A stretch of DNA of 64,000 nucleotides from Candidatus Fermentithermobacillus carboniphilus. GTDB lineage: Bacteria; Bacillota; Sulfobacillia; Fermentithermobacillales; Fermentithermobacillaceae. The stretch spans positions 2,252,833-2,316,832 of the forward strand of contig CP062796.1 of NCBI GenBank assembly GCA_018208355.1, written 5' to 3'. A model generated the notes under the pieces. It made no database searches and was not told the DNA's origin. It was given only the letters and a program-made list of their open reading frames with translations. The position numbers and the translations under genes are program-made. This document shows, in pieces, positions 9,544 through 18,409 of this stretch (positions are counted from its first letter, which is position 1; every line of letters starts with the position of its first letter).

Positions 9544-9822
9544 TTGCCCGAGGCAACACAAAATCCGATCTACAGCAGCATCATCTGGTTTGCGGTTCTT
9601 TTCGGGCTCATGTACTTCCTCATGATACGACCTCAACAGAAGGAACAAAGAGCCAGGGCCGAAATGATCCGGGGCCTGAAACCCGGTGACAAGATCGTTA
9701 CCACCGGCGGTTTGGTAGGCGTCATCACCAAGGTGGAAGATACCACCATAAAGGTCAGAGTTGCCGAGAAGGTCGAAGTAGAGATCTTCAAGACCGGGGT
9801 AGCCAGGACCCTGAAAGAGTAA
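9544..9822 (+). CDS. yajC: Preprotein translocase accessory subunit YajC
   Basis: Single-pass membrane protein that associates with SecDF. One helix (about residues 10-28, ending MYFLMIRPQQKEQRARAE), then a short cytoplasmic domain with LKPGDKIVTTGGLVGVI. The 92-residue length is normal. TTG 9544 has a strong AAAGGAGG about 9 bases upstream. secDF would usually follow; here a terminator follows instead, so the operon ends with yajC. Confidence 0.95.
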   Translation: MPEATQNPIYSSIIWFAVLFGLMYFLMIRPQQKEQRARAEMIRGLKPGDKIVTTGGLVGVITKVEDTTIKVRVAEKVEVEIFKTGVARTLKE

Positions 9823-9863
9823 TTTTCGAAAAAAGCGTGAAGTTTGGCCCAGAAAAGCGATCC

Positions 9864-9893
9864 AATCCGGACTTTAAGTCCGGATTATTTTTG
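9864..9893 (+). terminator. Rho-independent terminator after yajC
   Basis: Perfect 11-bp inverted repeat (arms 9864-9874 and 9876-9886, AATCCGGACTT and AAGTCCGGATT) followed by ATTTTTGT. This is the clearest intrinsic terminator in the window and separates the ruv/queuosine operon from the gntR-kor operon. Confidence 0.9.
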
Positions 9894-10043
9894 TCTATAA
9901 TTGCTTGTGGGACAAGGATGCTAACTGGTTTCGGGCGGATTTACGGGGTCTACAGAAGGAATTCAGAAAAGGTATAAAGAATAGATCCATTAAGGCAAAT
10001 TGGCATGGATCTGTGGCTACCGCCAAGAGGGGAGAAACCTGAG

Positions 10044-11075
10044 ATGGAAAAAGACCTGCCCTTTGAGTTGGAGAGGAAGGGCGGACTCCCCATATATCTT
10101 CAGGTTAAGCGCAAGATCAACTACCTCATATCATCCGGCTACTGGAAAAAAGGACAGAGACTGCCGACCGAAAGAGAACTCGCTGCCCGTCTTGGCGTTT
10201 CCAGAAATACGATCAGCCTCGCTTACAGGCAGCTGGAAGCGGAAGGGCTAATCACCTCCAGGCAGGGCCGCGGCACCTTTGTGGCAGAAGCAGACGATAT
10301 GTTGAGACTGGAGAACAAGCGCGAGCGTCTTTGCAGGATCATAGATGTGGCCCTCGAGGACGCCCTTTCCATTGGGGTCACCCTCGATGAATTCTTGACT
10401 GTCGCGAGCCAGAGGGTGGAAGAACGGCGCCAGATGTTGTCCGAGGTGCGTATAGCTTTTATCGAATGCAACAAGGAACAGCTGGATTACTTTGCCAAAG
10501 AATTGGAACTAGGCACAGGCGTGAGAGTGCTTCCGGTACTCATCGACGACTTGAGAAACAGTAAGGGCTCGCATGAGGTCGTCGATAAGGCGGACCTCAT
10601 AGTCACAACTTTTTTCCACCTCGACGAGGTACGTGCCCTGTTTCCAGACCGAGGTGAAGATATCCTGGGAATAGCCCTTGACCCGGTCATGGAATCGATA
10701 GTCAAGATCGCCAGGCTACCACAGGGGACCAAGGTCCTTTTAGTGTGTATCTCGGAGGCATTCGCCGAAAGGGTGCAGAAGTCGATCGAACTTGCCGGCA
10801 TCACCGAGCTTGACATCGAGGTTTCTACTGAAAGAGATCTTCCCAGCATTCAAAAAAGACTCCAGGGTAAACAGGCGGTGATCGTGTCTCCCGGGAGGCT
10901 CAAAGAGGTGGCTTCGTTGGTCAAGAGGGGGACTCAAATCATAGAGTTCATCTACAAGCCGGACGCAGGGTCGGTCAACCTTCTGAGATCGTCTGTGCTG
11001 GAGCACAAAAAAAGGAACTTACGGCAGGAGGCGATTAAAAGTGGACCCCAAGTTGCCGTGGGAGATCAGGGTTAA
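10044..11075 (+). CDS. GntR-family regulator with a large sensor domain
   Basis: N-terminal winged helix of the GntR type at about residues 10-80 (GLPIYLQVKRKINYLI, LPTERELAARLGVSRNTISLAY, GLITSRQGRGTFVAE), followed by a helical linker and a domain of about 230 residues that is not an aminotransferase (MocR) or FadR domain. It has alternating strand-helix blocks (RIAFIECN, DLIVTTFFHLDEV, TKVLLVCISE, QAVIVSPGRL) that look like a two-lobed Rossmann-type sensor. ATG 10044 with AAGAGGGGAGA upstream is preferred over ATG 10005. Its end overlaps korD by 35 bases, so it is most likely an autoregulated controller of the kor operon, probably sensing a carboxylate or acyl compound (inference). Confidence 0.85.
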   Translation: MEKDLPFELERKGGLPIYLQVKRKINYLISSGYWKKGQRLPTERELAARLGVSRNTISLAYRQLEAEGLITSRQGRGTFVAEADDMLRLENKRERLCRIIDVALEDALSIGVTLDEFLTVASQRVEERRQMLSEVRIAFIECNKEQLDYFAKELELGTGVRVLPVLIDDLRNSKGSHEVVDKADLIVTTFFHLDEVRALFPDRGEDILGIALDPVMESIVKIARLPQGTKVLLVCISEAFAERVQKSIELAGITELDIEVSTERDLPSIQKRLQGKQAVIVSPGRLKEVASLVKRGTQIIEFIYKPDAGSVNLLRSSVLEHKKRNLRQEAIKSGPQVAVGDQG

Positions 11076-11247
11076 TTCCAAATGGTGCAAGAACTGCGGG
11101 CTATGCGCAGCGTTTTGCCCAAGGGGAGTCCTCGAGATGGAGGACGGTCCCAAGGTGAAAGATGCTGCCCTCTGTACCGGTTGCCTCATGTGTGAAATGC
11201 ACTGCCCTGACTTCGCCATTACTGTGACAAGGAGAGAGGAGAAATGA
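11041..11247 (+). CDS. korD: 2-oxoacid:ferredoxin oxidoreductase, delta (ferredoxin) subunit
   Basis: 68-residue ferredoxin with two 4Fe-4S motifs, CKNCGLCAAFCP and CTGCLMCEMHCP, as in the small subunit of four-subunit 2-oxoacid oxidoreductases. It passes electrons from the KorAB catalytic core to soluble ferredoxin. GTG start with AGGAGG (11026-11031) 9 bases upstream, inside the end of the regulator gene. The stop overlaps the korA start. Confidence 0.92.
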   Translation: MDPKLPWEIRVNSKWCKNCGLCAAFCPRGVLEMEDGPKVKDAALCTGCLMCEMHCPDFAITVTRREEK

Positions 11248-12392
11248 AGGACGCTGGACCAAAGCTTCTTCAGGGTAACGAAGCTTGTGTGGAAGGGGCC
11301 ATTGCGGCAGGTCTTAAGTTCTTCGCGGGCTATCCGATAACCCCTTCCACGGAAATCGCCGAGCTGTGCGCTCTCAGGCTCCCGAAAGTGGGGGGCAAAT
11401 TCTTGCAGATGGAAGACGAGATCGCGAGCATGGCTGCAGTCTGCGGCGCATCCCTCGCCGGACTCAAGTCCATGACCGCCACGAGCGGCCCCGGCTTTTC
11501 GTTGAAGCAGGAGAACATAGGTTTCGCCGTCGAGGCCGAGATCCCCTGCGTCATCGTGAACGTTCAAAGGGTTGGTCCTTCCACCGGTATGCCTACTTCG
11601 CCCGCTCAGGGCGATGTCCTGCAGGCGAGGTGGGGAACTCACGGCGACCACGAAATGGTGGTCCTGTGTCCTTCTTCGGTCCTTGAGGCGTATACACTGA
11701 CTGTCGAAGCCTTCAACATCTCAGAGACGCTCCGTACCCCGGTGATCCTCCTTATGGACGAAGTTGTCGGTCACTTGCGCGAAAAGGTGGTTCTGCCTTC
11801 TCCACAAGAACTGGTCGTGAAGGACAGGGAATTGCCTGCCGGAGCGAAGGAAGCTTATAAACCTTATGCCGCGGACCAGGGCAGAATTAAAGGAGTCCCA
11901 CCTCTTGCTAGATTCGGCGACGGGTACAAGTTTCACGTCACCGGATTGACTCACGGGGAAGACGGTTTCCCTACCAACAGCCCGAAGGTAGGCGAAAAGC
12001 AGATAGTCAGGATATGGGAGAAGATACATAGCAGGAGAAAAGAACTTTCCCGTGTAGAGATGCTCTATCCTGAGGATGCAGAGGTATTTGTCTACGCTTA
12101 CGGCAGTACCGCGCGGTCGGCCAAAAGAGCGGTGAAAGAAGCGAGAGCCCAGGGCATACGGGCTTGCCTGATCAGGGCCATGACCCTGTGGCCGTTCATA
12201 GAAGATGTGCTTTCTGACGTGAAGAAGAAGCATCCCAAGGCGGTCATAGTGCCGGAAATGAACCTGGGCCAGATGGTTCGCCCGGTAAAACGGGTTATCG
12301 GCGATGCGTGTCCAGTCATCCCTTTGAACAAGGTTGCAGGCCAGCTCATCGAACCCGAGGAGATACTCGCGGCCATAAAGGAGGCGGTCTGA
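11244..12392 (+). CDS. korA: 2-oxoacid:ferredoxin oxidoreductase, alpha subunit
   Basis: 382-residue alpha subunit; carries the pyrimidine-binding half and transketolase-like C-terminal domain. Diagnostic stretches are GYPITPSTEIAE near the N-terminus, ATSGPGFSLKQENIGFAVEAE-type region and QRVGPSTGMPT. With KorB, C and D it oxidises a 2-oxoacid, CoA and ferredoxin to acyl-CoA, CO2 and reduced ferredoxin. Substrate is judged to be 2-oxoglutarate from sequence type and from the neighbouring glutamate dehydrogenase; 2-oxoisovalerate is the main alternative. Confidence 0.92.
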   Translation: MKDAGPKLLQGNEACVEGAIAAGLKFFAGYPITPSTEIAELCALRLPKVGGKFLQMEDEIASMAAVCGASLAGLKSMTATSGPGFSLKQENIGFAVEAEIPCVIVNVQRVGPSTGMPTSPAQGDVLQARWGTHGDHEMVVLCPSSVLEAYTLTVEAFNISETLRTPVILLMDEVVGHLREKVVLPSPQELVVKDRELPAGAKEAYKPYAADQGRIKGVPPLARFGDGYKFHVTGLTHGEDGFPTNSPKVGEKQIVRIWEKIHSRRKELSRVEMLYPEDAEVFVYAYGSTARSAKRAVKEARAQGIRACLIRAMTLWPFIEDVLSDVKKKHPKAVIVPEMNLGQMVRPVKRVIGDACPVIPLNKVAGQLIEPEEILAAIKEAV

Positions 12393-12393
12393 A

Positions 12394-13218
12394 GTGGCCC
12401 TGTCCTTCGAGAAGTACCTGAGAACTCAGAAAATGCCCCACATCTGGTGCCCGGGTTGCGGTCATGGGATTGTCACCCAGGCGATAATCAGGGCTATCGA
12501 CGAGCTCGGACTGAATACCGAAAAGATCGCGATAGTCTCGGGTATAGGTTGTTCCTCACGGGCTCCCGGTTACCTGAACTTCGATACGCTTCACACTACA
12601 CACGGACGGGCCATAGCCTTTGCTACAGGAATCAAGATGGCGCGTCCGGAGCTCAAAGTGATAGTCATCACGGGTGACGGAGATGCAGCAGCCATAGGGG
12701 GTAACCACCTGATACACGCCGCGAGAAGGAATATCGGCCTTACGGTTGTATGCTTCGACAACAACATCTACGGCATGACTTCTGGGCAGTACTCCCCGCT
12801 GACTCCCGTAGGCAGCTTCGCGTCCACGGCACCTTATGGCATGCTCGAAAGACCGTTCGACCTGTGTGAACTGGTGGTCGGCGCCGGCGGGACATTCGCT
12901 GCCAGAAGCACTACTTATCACGCCAGGCACCTCGTCAACGTGATCAAGGAAGCGCTCACCCATAACGGGTTCAGTTTCGTGGATGCCCTTTCGCAGTGTC
13001 CGACGTACTACGGGAGACGCAATAAGCTAAGGACGCCCCTTGACATGATGAACTGGTTCAGAGATCACGCTGTGCCCGTGTCGACGTGGGAGAAAATGCC
13101 TCCCGAGGAAAGAGAGGGCAAGTTCCCCATAGGCGTGATCAAGAAAGTCGATGCGCCCGAGTTCTCGGAAGTGTACTCGGGGCTCATCGAGAAGGTTCGG
13201 GAAAGGGGTGACGAGTGA
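12394..13218 (+). CDS. korB: 2-oxoacid:ferredoxin oxidoreductase, beta (TPP) subunit
   Basis: 274-residue thiamine-diphosphate-binding subunit. N-terminal WCPGCGHG cysteines, and the TPP/Mg motif GDGDAAAIGGNH followed by NNIYGMTSGQYSP. GTG start one base after the korA stop region. The C-terminus (VIKKVDAPEF) is usual for KorB. It overlaps korC by 4 bases. Confidence 0.93.
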   Translation: MALSFEKYLRTQKMPHIWCPGCGHGIVTQAIIRAIDELGLNTEKIAIVSGIGCSSRAPGYLNFDTLHTTHGRAIAFATGIKMARPELKVIVITGDGDAAAIGGNHLIHAARRNIGLTVVCFDNNIYGMTSGQYSPLTPVGSFASTAPYGMLERPFDLCELVVGAGGTFAARSTTYHARHLVNVIKEALTHNGFSFVDALSQCPTYYGRRNKLRTPLDMMNWFRDHAVPVSTWEKMPPEEREGKFPIGVIKKVDAPEFSEVYSGLIEKVRERGDE

Positions 13219-13772
13219 TGCGGAAAGAATTTCGCCTGGCGGGAGAGGGCGGTCAGGGCCTGATTACCGCCGCGATAATACTGGCCGAAGCCTGCGCGGA
13301 GCACACAGACCTCAACGCCGTGCAGACTCAGTCCTACGGGCCGGAATCCAGAGGAGGTGCTTCCAGGGCCGACGTCATTATAGCTGACGAGGATATCGAT
13401 TACCCGGAAATCAAGCGCCCCGAAGCGCTCTTAGTCATGGCTCAGGAAGCATCCGACTTATACGTGCCTGGTGTTGCAGATGGAGGGACGGTGATAGTTG
13501 ATACCACTTACGTAAAGTCCGTACCCGCGGTGAATGCCCGTATAATCCGCTACCCTATCAGCGAAAAAGCCAGAGAACTAGGTAGGGAGATCGTCGCCAA
13601 TATGGTGGCTCTGGGTCTTCTGGTGGGCGTCACAAAGGTCGTCCCCGAAGACGCGGTTGTCGCGGCGATCGTCGACAGAGTACCAAGAGGCACCGAGGAC
13701 CTCAACAAGAAGGCGTTTTACGCCGGAATTGAGGCTGCCAAGGAACTTCAGTCTCGAGAGGAGGGGGATTAG
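13215..13772 (+). CDS. korC: 2-oxoacid:ferredoxin oxidoreductase, gamma subunit
   Basis: 185-residue gamma subunit with the family blocks GEGGQGLITAAIIL, QSYGPESRGGASRADV and VALGLLVG. It contributes to CoA binding in the complex. ATGC start overlapping the korB stop. Last gene of the korDABC operon; the next gene begins 116 bases later with its own strong SD. Confidence 0.93.
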   Translation: MMRKEFRLAGEGGQGLITAAIILAEACAEHTDLNAVQTQSYGPESRGGASRADVIIADEDIDYPEIKRPEALLVMAQEASDLYVPGVADGGTVIVDTTYVKSVPAVNARIIRYPISEKARELGREIVANMVALGLLVGVTKVVPEDAVVAAIVDRVPRGTEDLNKKAFYAGIEAAKELQSREEGD

Positions 13773-13888
13773 CCTGGGGTTTGGGGCATCGCGCCCTAAA
13801 TTGACTCCAAAAAGCCACTTTGCCGAAAGGTGCCAGCAGGTCTTTATCGGATGAGTATCACCCAACAATAGTTGAAGGAGGATGTCAA

Positions 13889-15142
13889 ATGGCAGAAAAA
13901 ACTCTGAATCCTTTCGAGATCTGTCAGCAACAGATCAAGAGAGCATGTGACCAGCTGGGGGTCGAGCCCGCAGCCTACGATATGCTGAAGCAGCCGGAAA
14001 GGGTAATCGAAGTATCTTTCCCCGTCGAGATGGATGACGGTTCCGTCAAGGTGTTTACCGGATGGCGTTCCCAGCACTCGACGGCTCTGGGACCCGCCAA
14101 AGGAGGACTCCGTTTCCATCCCGACACCAACTTCGACGAAGTCCGCGCTCTGTCCATGTGGATGACGTTCAAGTGCTCGGTGGTAGGGATTCCGTACGGT
14201 GGCGGCAAGGGCGCCGTTAAGTGCAACCCCAAGGAACTGTCCCAGAAGGAACTGGAGAGAGTGGCCCGCGGGTTCATTAGGGCGGTCGGAGATTTCATAG
14301 GACCTCTCAAGGACATCCCGGCTCCCGACGTTTACACCAACGCGCAGATAATGGCCTGGATGTATGATGAATACTCGATCATGAAAGGATTCAACAACCC
14401 CGGCCTCATCACGGGCAAGCCCGTGGAGATCGGTGGATCCCTCGGGCGTAACACGGCTACCGCTCGGGGTTGCACTTTCGTCGTCCGCGAGGCCGCTAAA
14501 AAGATCGGGCTCGACCTCAAGGGAGCTACTTATGCTGTCAACGGCTTCGGGAACGCCGGCTCTTTCTCTGCCTTCTACATGAAGGAATTCGGCGCCAAAC
14601 TGGTCGCGTGCAACGACTCGAAGGGCGGGGCCTACAATCCGGAAGGGATGGATCCCGTCGCGGTCAACGAGTGGAAGAAAGAACACGGCACAGTCAAGGG
14701 GTTCCCGGGCTCCAGAGACATTACAACCGCTGAACTCTACGCGCTCCCGGTTGACGTGATCATCCCGGCGGCTCTGGAGAATACCATCACGTCGGATATC
14801 GCCCCCAACGTCAAGGCGAAAATCATCGCCGAGGCGGCCAACGGACCCACCACGCCTGAGGCCGACGAGATCCTCAACAAGAGGGGCGTCATGGTCCTGC
14901 CGGATATCCTCGCATCGGCTGGCGGTGTGACTGTATCCTATTTTGAATGGGTACAGAATCTCCAGAACTTCTACTGGACCGCGGAGGAAGTCAACCAGCG
15001 GCTCGAGAAAATAATGGTCAGCGCCTTCGAGGACGTATATGCCATGCACCTTGACAAGAAGGTATCAATGAGAGAGGCTGCCTTCCTGGTTGCAGTCAAG
15101 AGGGTAGTCGATGCCATGAGGCTCCGGGGCTGGCTGTCCTGA
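13889..15142 (+). CDS. gdhA: Glutamate dehydrogenase (Glu/Leu/Phe/Val family)
   Basis: 417-residue hexameric-type dehydrogenase that interconverts glutamate and 2-oxoglutarate plus ammonia. Glutamate-binding lysine motif GPAKGGLRFHP, catalytic lysine in GIPYGGGKGAVKCNP, and Rossmann motif GFGNAGSFSA at about residue 215. ATG 13889 has GAAGGAGG (13874-13881) 7 bases upstream. Nearby korDABC and the methylmalonyl-CoA genes suggest that it feeds glutamate carbon into succinyl-CoA. Cofactor preference cannot be read with certainty. Confidence 0.93.
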   Translation: MAEKTLNPFEICQQQIKRACDQLGVEPAAYDMLKQPERVIEVSFPVEMDDGSVKVFTGWRSQHSTALGPAKGGLRFHPDTNFDEVRALSMWMTFKCSVVGIPYGGGKGAVKCNPKELSQKELERVARGFIRAVGDFIGPLKDIPAPDVYTNAQIMAWMYDEYSIMKGFNNPGLITGKPVEIGGSLGRNTATARGCTFVVREAAKKIGLDLKGATYAVNGFGNAGSFSAFYMKEFGAKLVACNDSKGGAYNPEGMDPVAVNEWKKEHGTVKGFPGSRDITTAELYALPVDVIIPAALENTITSDIAPNVKAKIIAEAANGPTTPEADEILNKRGVMVLPDILASAGGVTVSYFEWVQNLQNFYWTAEEVNQRLEKIMVSAFEDVYAMHLDKKVSMREAAFLVAVKRVVDAMRLRGWLS

Positions 15143-15192
15143 GAGACTGATTTTGAACGGATAGACTATACTTGATTTCCGGCACGTCGTTC

Positions 15193-15222
15193 GGGGCCTA
15201 CCCTCGCCCGGGGGTAGGCCCC
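15193..15222 (+). other. Strong GC hairpin between gdhA and the mutase gene
   Basis: Perfect 11-bp inverted repeat: GGGGCCTACCC at 15193-15203 and GGGTAGGCCCC at 15212-15222, with an 8-base loop. There is no T-tract on either strand, so it is not a standard intrinsic terminator. It could be a pause, processing or mRNA-stabilising structure upstream of the mutase gene. Confidence 0.6.
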
Positions 15223-15248
15223 TGCCGAGAGAAAGGGGGCAAGTGAAA

Positions 15249-16931
15249 GTGGCCTGCGACAAGGATGACTTGATTCGTATTGGAGAAGCCAGGGAAAAAT
15301 GGGAGAAAGGCTCCTTGGCCAAAGTCATAGACAGGTTTCCGGAGCGCAAAAAGGAGTTCAAAACCGACTCCGGCATAACCGTCGAGAGGCTCTATACCCC
15401 GGAGAACCTGAAAGAATGGGATTACCTTTCCAAATTGGGTTTTCCGGGCGAGTACCCCTATACGCGCGGAGTTCAGCCCACCATGTACAGGGGTCGTCTC
15501 TGGACAATGAGGCAGTACGCAGGATTCGGGACGGCTCAGGAAACCAACGCGAGGTTCAGGTTCCTGCTGGAACAGGGTCAAACAGGGCTTTCTGTGGCAT
15601 TCGACCTTCCTACGCAGGTCGGATACGATTCCGACCATCCCCTGGCCGAAGGTGAAGTGGGACGCGTCGGGGTCGCCATCGACTCCTTGGAAGATATGGA
15701 GACGGTCTTCGACGGGATCCCTCTGGACAAGGTATCGACGTCGATGACGATCAACGCTCCCGCCGCCATCCTCTTGGCCATGTACCAAGCCGTGGGAGAG
15801 AAGCAGGGAGTGCCGGCGGAAAAACTCAATGGAACCGTCCAGAACGACATCCTCAAGGAGTACGTAGCCAGAGGCACCTACATATTTCCGCCCGGCCCCT
15901 CGATGCGGCTCGTCACGGACATCTTCGAGTATTGTTCGCGGGTGATACCTGACTGGAACACCATATCCATTAGCGGTTACCATATAAGGGAAGCCGGTGC
16001 CACCGCCGTGCAGGAAGTGGCCTTCACTCTCGCCGACGGGATAGCATATGTCCAGGCAGCCCTGGAGAAGGGGCTTGACGTAGACGCTTTTGCGGGAAGA
16101 CTCTCGTTCTTCTTCGCGAGCCAGATAAACTTCTTCGAGGAAATCGCCAAATTCCGGGCCGCAAGAAGGCTTTGGGCCAGGATAATGAGAGAACGGTTTA
16201 ATGCTAAGAATCCGAAATCCTGGATGCTGAGATTCCACACGCAGACGGCTGGTTCCTCACTCACGGCTCAGCAGCCAGACAACAACATCGTGAGGACCAC
16301 GCTTGAGGCGCTCGCGGCTGTGCTCGGCGGGACCCAGTCTCTCCACACCAACTCAAGGGACGAGGCGCTTTCATTGCCTACTGAGGATTCTGTGAGGATC
16401 GCCCTCAGGACGCAGCAGATAATCGCCTACGAATCCGGTGTGGCGGATACCATCGATCCTCTGGCCGGAAGCTATTTCATCGAGAGCCTGACTGACGAGA
16501 TCGAGGCCAAGGTAGAAGAATACCTCAAGAAGATAGACGACATGGGAGGAGCAGTCAGGGCGATCGAGCGAGGGTATGTCCAGAGGGAGATTCAGGAAAG
16601 CGCTTACCGGTACCAGAAAGCAGTGGAATCCAAGGAAAAGATGGTAGTTGGGCTCAATTGCTTCGAAATCAAGGAAGAACCTCCTAAGGGACTTCTCAGA
16701 GTCAACCCGGAGATCGCCGAAACGCAGAAAGAGAGGCTGAAAAACCTCAGGAGAAGGCGAGACGGAAGAGCAGTGGCTTCGGCCCTCAAGAGCGTCGAGG
16801 CTGCCGCGCGGGGCAACGACAACCTGGTTCCGCCCATCCTGGAAGCTGTAAAGGCTTATGCAACTATAGGCGAAATATGCGACGTCTTGAGAAACGTGTT
16901 CGGAGTCTACCGTCCCGGTTCGGACATCTAG
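15249..16931 (+). CDS. Methylmalonyl-CoA mutase, large (substrate-binding) subunit
   Basis: 560-residue mutase of the split type, containing only the TIM-barrel domain. Recognisable blocks are [20 protein letters not shown] (substrate and catalytic Tyr), [31 protein letters not shown] (active-site His) and [21 protein letters not shown]. The protein ends before the cobalamin-binding domain, and no DxHxxG-containing small subunit lies beside it, so the B12 subunit must be encoded elsewhere. GTG 15249 has AAAGGGGG 9 bases upstream; GTG 15243 is also possible. It interconverts succinyl-CoA and (R)-methylmalonyl-CoA. Related mutases with other acyl-CoA substrates exist, but the adjacent epimerase supports methylmalonyl-CoA. 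Confidence 0.92.
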   Translation: MACDKDDLIRIGEAREKWEKGSLAKVIDRFPERKKEFKTDSGITVERLYTPENLKEWDYLSKLGFPGEYPYTRGVQPTMYRGRLWTMRQYAGFGTAQETNARFRFLLEQGQTGLSVAFDLPTQVGYDSDHPLAEGEVGRVGVAIDSLEDMETVFDGIPLDKVSTSMTINAPAAILLAMYQAVGEKQGVPAEKLNGTVQNDILKEYVARGTYIFPPGPSMRLVTDIFEYCSRVIPDWNTISISGYHIREAGATAVQEVAFTLADGIAYVQAALEKGLDVDAFAGRLSFFFASQINFFEEIAKFRAARRLWARIMRERFNAKNPKSWMLRFHTQTAGSSLTAQQPDNNIVRTTLEALAAVLGGTQSLHTNSRDEALSLPTEDSVRIALRTQQIIAYESGVADTIDPLAGSYFIESLTDEIEAKVEEYLKKIDDMGGAVRAIERGYVQREIQESAYRYQKAVESKEKMVVGLNCFEIKEEPPKGLLRVNPEIAETQKERLKNLRRRRDGRAVASALKSVEAAARGNDNLVPPILEAVKAYATIGEICDVLRNVFGVYRPGSDI

Positions 16932-16971
16932 AGGATCCAGGCAAATACTCATGTCGAAAGGGTGAACTTGG

Positions 16972-17370
16972 GTGTTGAAGAGAATTCACCACCTCGGGAT
17001 AGCGGTCAAAGACCTGGAACTTGCGAAGAAGACTCTTGAAGATGCCCTGGGCCTTGTTACCTCAGCGGTGGAGGAAGTTCCTACCCAGAAGGTGCGCGTG
17101 GCCTTTGTTCCGGTGGGCGAGAGCAGGCTTGAACTCTTGGAGCCTACTCAAGAGGACAGCACGGTTCAGAAATTCCTCGAAACGCGGGGAGAAGGATTTC
17201 ACCACATAGCTTTCGAGACGGATGACCTCGAGGCAGATCTCAAGAAAGCCGAAAGTCATGGTTTGAGGCTCATCGATAAGGAGCCGAGGCCGGGAGCCCA
17301 CGGGACCAAAGTGGCTTTCATCCACCCCAAGAGCACCTTCGGACTTCTCATCGAGCTTGTTCAGGAATAA
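16972..17370 (+). CDS. mce: Methylmalonyl-CoA epimerase
   Basis: 132-residue VOC-fold protein that interconverts (R)- and (S)-methylmalonyl-CoA. N-terminal IHHLGIAVKDL with metal-binding His, the central FHHIAFETDDLE with a second His, and the C-terminal LLIELVQ metal-ligand glutamate. GTG start 40 bases after the mutase gene. The pair links succinyl-CoA to propionyl-CoA metabolism. Confidence 0.92.
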   Translation: MLKRIHHLGIAVKDLELAKKTLEDALGLVTSAVEEVPTQKVRVAFVPVGESRLELLEPTQEDSTVQKFLETRGEGFHHIAFETDDLEADLKKAESHGLRLIDKEPRPGAHGTKVAFIHPKSTFGLLIELVQE

Positions 17371-17396
17371 AAAGCATTTGAAATATGTATCCGCTA

Positions 17397-17437
17397 GGGC
17401 CTCCTTCCGGCAGCACAAGACGGATCGGAGGCCCTTT
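17397..17437 (+). terminator. Possible weak terminator after the epimerase gene
   Basis: Inverted repeat GGGCCTCC (17397-17404) and GGAGGCCC (17427-17434), with an inner TCCG/CGGA pairing, followed by only TTT. Position between two genes fits a terminator, but the T-tract is short. Confidence 0.4.
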
Positions 17438-17482
17438 GAGTAGAAACGATGCAAAGCAAAGGGGGCAGCCGGAGGTTCCATG

Positions 17483-18409
17483 ATGGACTGTCACTGCCAC
17501 ATCCTGCCCCGGGAATTCGTGACAAACCTCGAGAAGTTCTCCCGGCTCGACGCGTATTTTGGGCTCCTCGCGACGACCAAGGGTTCAAGGTTTGTGACGG
17601 GGGAAGATCTTTTGCGCGATATGGCGGCATACCACGTCGATAGGGCCGTTGTGTTTGGATTTGCGTTTCGCGACACGGGAATATGCCGGGATATTAACGA
17701 TTATGTTGCCGGTATCTGCAGAGAAAACCCGGGAAAACTCGTGGGACTCGGCGTCCTGGACCCTGAAAGTCCCGGAGCCCTTGAGGAAGCGGAACGGTGT
17801 CTCGAACTCGGACTTTCGGGTTTTGGCGAGCTTTTCCCTGACGGTCACGGCTACTCTCTAGATTCGTACGGGTTCTTGAAACTTGCAGGGATTGCCAAAG
17901 ACGCGGGCGTTCCCCTTCTCATCCACGTGAATGAGCAGGTGGGGCACGAGTACCCTGGTAAAGGTTTGCAGGGGCCCAGAGAGGCTTACAGGTTCTGCGT
18001 GCGGAATCCTGACGTGAAGGTGGTATTTGCGCACCTGGGGGGAGGGTTGCCATTCTTCTATTACATGCCAGAAGTTCGGGCGCTGGAAAATGTGTACTAC
18101 GATACAGCGGCCCAGCCCTTCCTGTACGTTCCCGGGGTGTACCGGGGATTGAAGGAATCGGGAGCCCTTAGTAGGGTCATCCTCGGAACCGACTATCCCC
18201 TCCTCGGCTGGGAGAGGTATCTCCGTGACCTTTCCAAAGCCGGTCTTTCGTTCGATGATATAGATGGAGTTATCTCTCGGCACGGAGAGGAAGTATTTGG
18301 CGAGTTTTTCGAGACAAGCCGGGAAGGAAATCGGAAAGCGGGTCAGAATACAGTATTAGGGGAAGGAAAAGGGTCCACCGAAATACTGGAACAAGGGGGC
18401 TTTGAATAG
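17483..18409 (+). CDS. Amidohydrolase-family metal-dependent hydrolase
   Basis: 308-residue TIM-barrel hydrolase of the amidohydrolase-2 type. Metal-binding HxH at the N-terminus (DCHCHIL), HVNEQVGHEYPG in mid-protein, VVFAHLGGG, and the C-terminal LGTDYPLLGWER with the conserved Asp. Substrate unknown; relatives act on decarboxylations and hydrolyses of small carboxylates. ATG 17483 has GGAGG (17471-17475) 7 bases upstream; ATG 17480 is possible. The stop overlaps the start of the small zinc-ribbon gene, which suggests a joint role. Confidence 0.83.
   Translation: MDCHCHILPREFVTNLEKFSRLDAYFGLLATTKGSRFVTGEDLLRDMAAYHVDRAVVFGFAFRDTGICRDINDYVAGICRENPGKLVGLGVLDPESPGALEEAERCLELGLSGFGELFPDGHGYSLDSYGFLKLAGIAKDAGVPLLIHVNEQVGHEYPGKGLQGPREAYRFCVRNPDVKVVFAHLGGGLPFFYYMPEVRALENVYYDTAAQPFLYVPGVYRGLKESGALSRVILGTDYPLLGWERYLRDLSKAGLSFDDIDGVISRHGEEVFGEFFETSREGNRKAGQNTVLGEGKGSTEILEQGGFE

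Noticed and set aside
13773..13888. Terminator between korC and gdhA
   Set aside because: A TTTGGGGC/GCCCTAAA stem (with one wobble) exists near 13778-13798, but no T-tract follows on the plus strand.
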